Positions 58,100-64,000 of a stretch of DNA of 64,000 bases are shown here, piece by piece. Where the stretch lies: contig CM033406.1 in assembly GCA_019426215.1 (NCBI GenBank), positions 3,053,001 to 3,117,000 of the forward strand, in the 5' to 3' direction. How positions within the stretch are numbered: the first letter of the stretch is position 1; each line of letters starts with the position of its first letter. The position numbers were made by a program, and so were the translations under genes. The notes below the pieces were generated by a model, which was not told the DNA's origin, did no database searches, and was given only the letters and a program-made list of their open reading frames with translations. This DNA is from Buddleja alternifolia. Taxonomy: Eukaryota; Streptophyta; Magnoliopsida; Lamiales; Scrophulariaceae.

Positions 58100-60667
58100 A
58101 TGTCAGACTATTTGTTGTACTACCGATACGATGGAGAGTGGCAGAAGAAAGACGGAGAATTAGGAGCATATGAATGGATTTCAAGGAATAATTATGAAAT
58201 GCATAATGCAATAATCGGAGAAGAAGGAGATGATCTTAACGCGATTACATTTTCAAAGCTTCAGGATTTCATATTTGAAAAGGCTCCTTTTAACCGGAAT
58301 GACTTTGAAATCAAATTGAGTTATACGCCTTTGTCCTGTAAAGGTTTAAACCCTAAATATATTTTGACCGATTTTGATGTAAAATGTTATCTTATGGACC
58401 AATGTCGTGTATCCAAGTGTAGAAGCATTCTCCATGTTGAGCTTGTTAAGAAGAGGGTTCCTGTTGAACACAATTGGTTTGATGATGGTAATGGTGTTGA
58501 TATAGATGGAGTGGATTCTGATAGTGAGGACTCGGGTTCTTATGTGGATGTGGATGTGAATGTGGTTGACGACTATACATCTGCCCCAGGTAGGCCGGCT
58601 TTTGTTTTAGATAAGCCGATGTCTTCGCCCATATCTATGGCCTCTTCCCCAACTCCTATCAAACAAAATCCTCCAAGCAATGAAAATTTAGAATCAACTC
58701 CCGTTTCGACTCCAAATGTTGAAAATCTCCAATGTACTCCTGCCGCTCCCTCAAGTCCAATACATGCTTCCAGTTCACCTTTCTATTTCTCAAGGGATGA
58801 CTCAAGTCCAATACATGCTTCCAGTACACCTCTCTGTTTCTCAAGGGAAGACTCAATTCCAATTCTTCGAGCTACGGTTAGTGAACCTATTCTTGGTGAG
58901 GTTGTTGAGACCTATAGTTTTGAGGATGGTATAGATCTGCCTATTGGACATGAATTCAGAAGCAAAGATGAGGTGTTCGGCGTGGTTTTGAATACTTCGT
59001 TGAAAGCAACTTTCAATTTTAAAAGATCTAAGTCAAACACAAAGATATTCTCTTTTAAGTGTAGGGATCCGGAATGCAAGTGGAGATTGCGTGCTGGAAA
59101 GACCGGAGGGTTAGATGTTTTCTCCTTGCGCATTCATAATAAGATCCATACATGCTCACCTTCAGTGGGGTTTAAAGCAGAAAAAAGTAGCGCATCGCAG
59201 GTTTGTAACATGTTGTTAAAGACTTTCCCATGTTAGTATGATACACCGTCGCCAAAGACAATAGTTCAAATGATGGTAAATCAGGGCCTTCATATTTCTT
59301 ACTCCAAAGCCCTGCGGGGTAAACATCTAGCGAGAGGTACTATCAGGGGTGACCCGGAGGAAAGTTATGCTTTTCTTCCGAGTTATTTGTATATGCTGAA
59401 GAAGGTGAATCCCGGTACAGTTACTGACATATGTACAGATGTGGATGGCAAGTTTGTGTCTTTATTCTTTGCATTGGGAGGATGCATCGAAGGATTTAAG
59501 GCCATGAGGAAGGTAATCGTTATTGACGACACGCATTTAAAGACCAAGTATAAAGGTGTATTATTAGTTTGTACTGCACAAGACGGCAACAAACATCAAT
59601 ATCCTCTTGCTTTTGGTGTAGTTAAAAGTGAATGCGATGCATCATGGTCTTGGTTCTTGGACAAGCTTAGCGAGGTGATACCCGATTCTGAAGATTTGGT
59701 CATCATTTCAGATAGAAACGGAAGCATCATAAATACAGTTCCGATAGTGTATCCCAAGGCTTCACATGGATTCTGTGCTTATCATATTTCTCAAAATATT
59801 AGGACTCGCATTAATACCGGCAGGGGTAAACAGAAAAATGAACATCGCGAAAGCGTGTTGGGGAAGTTCACGGCTTGTGCTGAAGCATACACTGTTCAAG
59901 AGTTCGGAAAATGTTTTGATGACCTAACAAGAAGGCAACCTCGTACATGCATCAAGTTTCACAAGTATATGTAAGATCTACTCCTTATAAAGGAGCGTTG
60001 GGCCAGGTGCTACTTTGAATGTTCACGATACAACATTTTGACTTCCAACGGAGTTGAGTCCATTAATGCTGCCTTGGTTGGTGCTCGATCATTTCCGCTG
60101 ATTCTTTTGATGGATGAGATTGTGAACTTGATATGTCGGTGGTTCAATAAGCACCGCAACGAATCTTGTGAGGGTGGATCGTCACAATTCCTAACTCCAG
60201 TAGCGGAAAGCACATTGCATGCAAGGAAACGCGAGTGCCAGTTCTATATAGCTAAAGAACTTAATAAGTTTGCTGGTGAGTATATGGTCAATCGCACGGG
60301 AGCTTTGGATCAGGAAGAAATTTTCTTTGTTGACCTCCAGAAGAAAAAATGTAGTTGCCGAGTTTTCGACATTGACCATCTCCCTTGTGAGCACGCGCTT
60401 GCTGCATTTTCTGGTGATGACGCAGAATTGGTCTCTTTATGCTCGAAGTACTACTTGAAGGAATTATGGGCATTGGCGTATTCCCGAACCATATACCCCG
60501 TTCCTAATCAATCCACTTGGATCATACCTGATGAAGTAAAGGCCATTCGGGTGGTACCTCCGGACTACACGAAAAGGCCTGGAGTGCCTCAGTCTGTTAG
60601 AATGGAGGCAGGTGGACAGAAGGTTCGGAAGAAGTCAAAGAGACAAAAAGATCCAAGAAAGTTCTAA
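58100..60667 (+). pseudogene. Second mudrA-type MULE transposase with two in-frame stops
   Basis: A single frame runs from ATG 58100 (MSDYLLYYRYDGEW) to TAA 60665-60667, about 855 codons, interrupted by TAG at 59234-59236 and TAA at 59972-59974 with no frame shift. The order is an N-terminal region, an acidic and serine/proline-rich linker with a 54-bp tandem repeat (about 58750-58857, SSPIHASSSPFYFSRDD), a MuDR-type DNA-binding fold (KCRDPECKWRLRAGKTGG), the catalytic domain and a SWIM finger (CSCRVFDIDHLPCEHALAA). Catalytic region: IDDTHLK where VDGTHLK is usual (Asp kept, Gly changed), IISDRNGSI where SDRH is usual (Asp kept, His changed), then TSNGVESINAAL (Glu kept). MULE termini were not found. 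Confidence 0.9.
58750..58857 (+). repeat. 54-bp tandem repeat in the second transposase linker
   Basis: Two units starting CTCAAGTCCAATACATGC encode SSPIHASSSPFYFSRDD and SSPIHASSTPLCFSRED. In-frame duplication in the disordered linker. Confidence 0.9.
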
Positions 60668-61129
60668 ATAAACTGAGCTATGGAGATGTATGATTTTTTA
60701 TTTCCTTATTTTTTAATAATTTGATTAATAGTTGGTATAAAACTAGGATGGATTAATCAATGATTGTTTCTCCAATCCAACTGGTGGGAACTATAATGTT
60801 GTATTTTTTCAATCATATAATGTTGTGTTTTTTCAATCATATAAGGTTGTATTGAATAAAATAGCAAGGTTGCTTTAAATTAGTTTTGCTTTTTTTTGTG
60901 TGTGCTTAATTTCTGGCTATTTATTTTTGTGCTTTAAATGCTCGTTCGCATGTGTCTTGATGTTGAACTGTTAAATTGAAGATTTTTTGCAAGTTATGGT
61001 TATGCGGGGAAGCATGTGGCAGAATTAGGCAGGCGAATCTGAATAATCTGAACAATATACATACATATAAAATAATGGTGACATACAACTATATACAAAA
61101 TCTAGGAAAGAAAACTACTGATTTTACAC
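60668..61129. other. 3' flank between transposase and GRF gene
   Basis: AT-rich, with a repeated phrase CAATCATATAATGTTGTGTTTT/AAGGTTGTATT at about 60790-60860. It is probably the convergent 3' UTRs of the two genes. No termini seen. Confidence 0.5.
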
Positions 61130-61609
61130 TCAAATACTGGACAGATGAATGATCAGTCCAACTGATAGACCAGCCACAAATATGAAAATTGCAAGCAGAA
61201 TCAAGGCAACGATTATGAAACAACACATTAGGGAGAACCCCCTACTAGTTAGGCTCAATTCAGTTTGTAGCGGCTTGCCAAATCTAACAGTCATACATAT
61301 ATTCTTTTCCGTTGACCGGTCAATGGCTGAATCAAAGCTCGGGCAAGCAGTGGCGAAACCCTTGTCCTTACTAGACGAAGCACCTTGCTCTGTCTGCGTT
61401 GGGCGGACGTTATCGTCCATAAAACGTGGCTATGGTATATGAGGATTTTCGTCATGGTATTCATCGCACCAAAGATAACAATCTGTATATCTTTTCCAGC
61501 CGGGACATCGATAAAAGTAGCGGCCTGGATTTTTTGTATCCGGTCCAGCACGGTGAATAATCATTCTGCCTCGCCCGCACTTACAAGTAGGTGACCAAAA
61601 TCCCTCCAT
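61130..61609 (-). pseudogene. GRF-type zinc finger protein with C-terminal membrane segment, one in-frame stop
   Basis: ATG at 61609 gives a frame of 160 codons including the final stop. GRF zinc finger at residues about 9-50: CKCGRGRMIIHRAGPDTKNP, then RYFYRCPGWKR and LWCDEYH. A TAG occupies codon 60 (61430-61432), after which the frame continues through MDDNVRPTQTEQ to a hydrophobic helix (about 125-155, FIIVALILLAIFIFVAGLSV). GRF fingers bind nucleic acid; small GRF-plus-transmembrane proteins are common in plant genomes, often near MULEs. It is convergent with the transposase 460 bp away. The stop could be a nonsense mutation, or the peptide could end there with a second start at MDDN (61420). 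Confidence 0.8.
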
Positions 61610-61860
61610 GATTCAGTAAATTGATACCGAGACGAGGTAGGAGAGAGACGAGAGAGACAGTAAATAGTGAAGAGGGAAGAGAAGTGAGAGAGAGAGAGAG
61701 GGGAAGTGGAGAGAGAGGGATATTGTGGAAAATGGAATGTTGGATCTGGATATTGGATAATGAATAATAGGAATAATCTAGATGCTGGGAATAATATAAG
61801 AAACCTGCTTTTCTTCTTTTCCCGCTTTTTTATTCAAACTTTTTCGGATTTCCCGCCCCT
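61610..61860. other. GRF gene upstream flank with GA-rich tracts
   Basis: GA-repeat tracts (61635-61715) and GGATATTGGATAATGAATAAT-like low-complexity text. This is probably the 5' leader and promoter region of the GRF gene. No gene is visible. Confidence 0.4.
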
Positions 61861-63115
61861 ATCATTCTGCCTAGTATACTGACTATACCGGATAACCATT
61901 CGTCCGGTATATCCATCATTCTGCCTAGTATACTAATTATACCAGATCAATATTCGTCCAGTATACCTATCATTCAGGACCTATTAAATTAAATTCTTAT
62001 TGCAACTTAATCTATAAATATATCCTACACATTAATTTAAATGTTTTAGCTCTGTTCCATTTCAACCAATCATATGTCAATTGGCGATGGATTCATTTCC
62101 AATTGTTTTTCCAATCTGCCTAATATACTAAGTACAACATATAAACATGTTATTACTAGGTATGGAGAACTATTAACATTAATTAGTTGTAGAAGCATAT
62201 ATGAAATACATCAATTGTTCCACATTCAAATATGCATTGTTGCACACGGTATATTTTATTAAAACATCACAAAATTTAGGTTCACATTACCTCTGATCGA
62301 TACCCTAAACCCTAAAACTCGATACCCTAAACCATGTGTATTGCTGCCGCCAATTGTGGTGTAATCCATTGACATACTATTATTCGAAGCAATTTAAATG
62401 TTTTAGCACTGTTCTATTTCAACCAATCATATGTGAATTGGCGATGGATTCATTTTCAATTGTATTTCCAATCTTCCTAGTATACTGCATATACCGGATC
62501 AATATTCGTCCGGTATACCTATCATTCTGCCTAGTATACTGACTATACCGGATAACCATTCGTCCGGTATATCCATCATTCTGCCTAGTATACTGATTAT
62601 ACCAGATCAATATTCGTCCGGTATACCTATCATTCAGGACTTATTAAATTGAATTCTTATTGCAGCTTAATCTATAAATATATCCTACTCATTAATTTAA
62701 ATGTTTTAGCTCTGTTCCATTTCAACCAATCATATGTCAATTGGTGATGGATTCATTTCCAATTATTTTTCCAATCTGCCTAGTATACTAAGTATACCGG
62801 ATCAATATTCGTTCGGTATACCTATCATTCAGCATAGTATACTGAATATACCGGATAACCATTCGTCCGGTATATCCATCATTCTGCCTAGTATACTGAT
62901 TATACCAGATCAATTTTCGTCCAATATTCCTATCATTCTGCCTAGTATACTTCACTATACCATATAACCATTCGTCCGGTATAGCTACCCTAAATGCCCA
63001 GTATATGAGTATACCGGATCAATATTCGGCGGGTATACCAATCACTCTGCCTTGTATACGGGTTATACCGGTGCAATATTCGTCCGGTATACCTGCCATT
63101 CTGGATACTGGATAG
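61861..63115. repeat. Hairpin-forming 54-bp tandem array with 100-bp modules
   Basis: Units of about 54 bp read CCTAGTATACTGACTATACC then GGATAACCATTCGTCCGG and TATATCCATCATTCTG, with variation. About eleven units occur in three groups (61862-61977, 62475-62637, 62776-63110). Within a unit TATACCGGA and TCCGGTATA are inverted copies about nine bases apart. Three copies of a 100-bp module (TTTAAATGTTTTAGC...AATCATATGT...) lie at about 62035-62130, 62392-62480 and 62694-62790, so part of the array arose by larger duplication. ORFs here are by-products of the repeat. Confidence 0.85.
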
Positions 63116-63179
63116 CAATATTCTACCATCAAATGAATGTCAAATTAGGGATACAATAGCAATATTTTCAGTATATATA

Positions 63180-64000
63180 TTACATAAACGAGAAACTAAG
63201 CTGTGCATTTTCCGATAATCTTGGAAACAACCTTATCGTCCTAATTTTTTCCTGACATATATGTCGGTCAGCAGCAAAAACGTCGTTGCACACAATATTT
63301 ACCCTCTGCAACTGAGATGCGTGCAATAACACGTGCATAACGTAGCTCATCTCGGATTCAGTGCCTGTGAAATTTGTTACGCTCACCACGTCCAAATTTT
63401 CCAATCCCAACTCACCCAAATTCCACTCTTCTACATATTGACCAACCGTTGTGGGATTGTTTACCAACATGTCACTCGGCTACAAAACAGGTAAAAAATA
63501 GAAACCATTTTATTGACGGAATATCCGATATCAAAGTGTTAATTAACCATGTTATAATCAACAAATCATAAAATGTAGAATATTACCACCAAATTAATTG
63601 AAAATGTTTCCAAGTTCGGACATCTACTAATCATCACCAGTGTCATTGCGAGATGATCCATCTTGTTCAAATATGTCATATTTAAGCTGAACATGTCGAC
63701 AAAATAACAAGACGACACACGACGATGTAGACCAGCCACGCTGGCCAAAACCTACCAAAGTACCAAAAACGTAAAATCAACAACAGTTTCATAGATTTAA
63801 TGCACACAGATATCAAAACCAATGAGAGGTATACCTGTCCGAAAACCATCGACACATGAGCGTCATCGGTGAGGAATAATTCTTTAACCATTTTAACAAC
63901 CTCTCGATGGAAAAGGTTATCAGTGCAATTGCTTTCAAAGTCCATGGCATCACCACGTAATATCCATTTCAAGGTACGAGCTCTGGACACTTGCATATGC
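63180..64000 (-). CDS. F-box/LRR-like protein, 3' part (partial at window end)
   Basis: Three exons on the minus strand: 63836-64000 (open at its 5' end), 63587-63751 and 63180-63479. All introns are in phase 0 with GT-AG borders, and the stop is TAA at 63180-63182. The text reads LKWILRGDAMDFESNCTDNL, LFLTDDAHVSMVFGQ, then NKMDHLAMTLVMISRCPNLE and, in the last exon, NLGELGLENLDVVSVTNFTG and VMHVLLHASQLQRVNIV. This is leucine-rich-repeat-like sequence ending in an FBD-like C-terminus, as in plant F-box/LRR proteins of the SCF type. The F-box itself would lie beyond the window, so the class is inferred from the C-terminal half. No stops or shifts, so it may be functional. Confidence 0.7.

Noticed and set aside
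57046..61860. A complete second MULE with terminal repeats and 9-bp duplication
   Set aside because: I looked for an inverted match of the 57.1-kb sequence at 60.7-61.9 kb and found none. Only the genes are called, not element borders.
61861..63115. CRISPR-like array of palindromic repeats
   Set aside because: Units are contiguous and variable, with no unique spacers of constant length, and the surrounding genes are plant nuclear genes. It is an ordinary eukaryotic tandem repeat with hairpin units.

Overview
This window looks like plant nuclear DNA, most likely from a dicot. It is AT-rich, its genes have spliced GT-AG introns, and its mobile elements are plant types: Copia/Sirevirus and Gypsy LTR retrotransposons, large AT-rich solo LTRs and Mutator-like elements (MULEs). 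I cannot name the species. Only three host genes look ordinary: a nuclear tRNA-Thr(TGU) at 28.6 kb, a complete three-exon prefoldin subunit 5 gene (PFD5) at 28.8-32.9 kb, and the 3' part of an F-box/LRR-like gene that runs off the right edge. Almost everything else is transposon, much of it nested.

Layout, left to right. 1-4.6 kb: LTR copies in opposite orientations. 4.6-9.2 kb: unassigned low-coding DNA, a Gypsy LTR with primer-binding site, and a degenerate alanine/glutamine repeat tract. 9.2-28.4 kb: a non-coding LTR element (LTR plus iMet primer-binding site) split by a complete but dead Sirevirus-like Copia element (11503-27391, TSD GAATT), which is itself split by a solo LTR (18729-20756, TSD TCAGC). 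28.6-32.9 kb: tRNA-Thr and PFD5 head to head; the PFD5 introns hold a Copia reverse-transcriptase scrap and a foldback element. 33-35.2 kb: an LTR carrying a MULE-type MITE with a perfect 9-bp TSD. 35.2-48.8 kb: one minus-strand DUF1985-acidic linker-Ulp1 protease pseudogene, broken apart by a Gypsy element lacking recognisable pol (35820-44842, TSD AATAC) that contains another solo LTR (39477-41637, TSD TTGAT), and by a further LTR fragment (45147-46684).

49305-57036 is the most notable unit: a 7.7-kb MULE with long terminal inverted repeats and a perfect 9-bp TSD (TCCAAATGG). It carries two convergent genes, a plant mobile domain (PMD) gene on the plus strand and a mudrA-type transposase on the minus strand. 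Its subterminal regions hold repeated palindromes built on ACGCCTTGG-N-CCAAGGCGT, including a perfect 33-bp one. Both genes are recently broken by single stops or frameshifts.

57-61.6 kb: a second mudrA-type transposase (one long frame with two in-frame stops), followed by a convergent GRF zinc-finger/transmembrane gene with one in-frame stop. 61.86-63.12 kb: an array of about 54-bp units, most able to fold as a TATACCGGA/TCCGGTATA hairpin, interleaved with three copies of a roughly 100-bp module. 63.18-64 kb: the F-box/LRR-like gene.

The genes do not form a shared pathway. The common theme is transposons carrying host-like domains (PMD, Ulp1/DUF1985, GRF zinc finger), and copies that are structurally intact but coding-dead through a few point changes.
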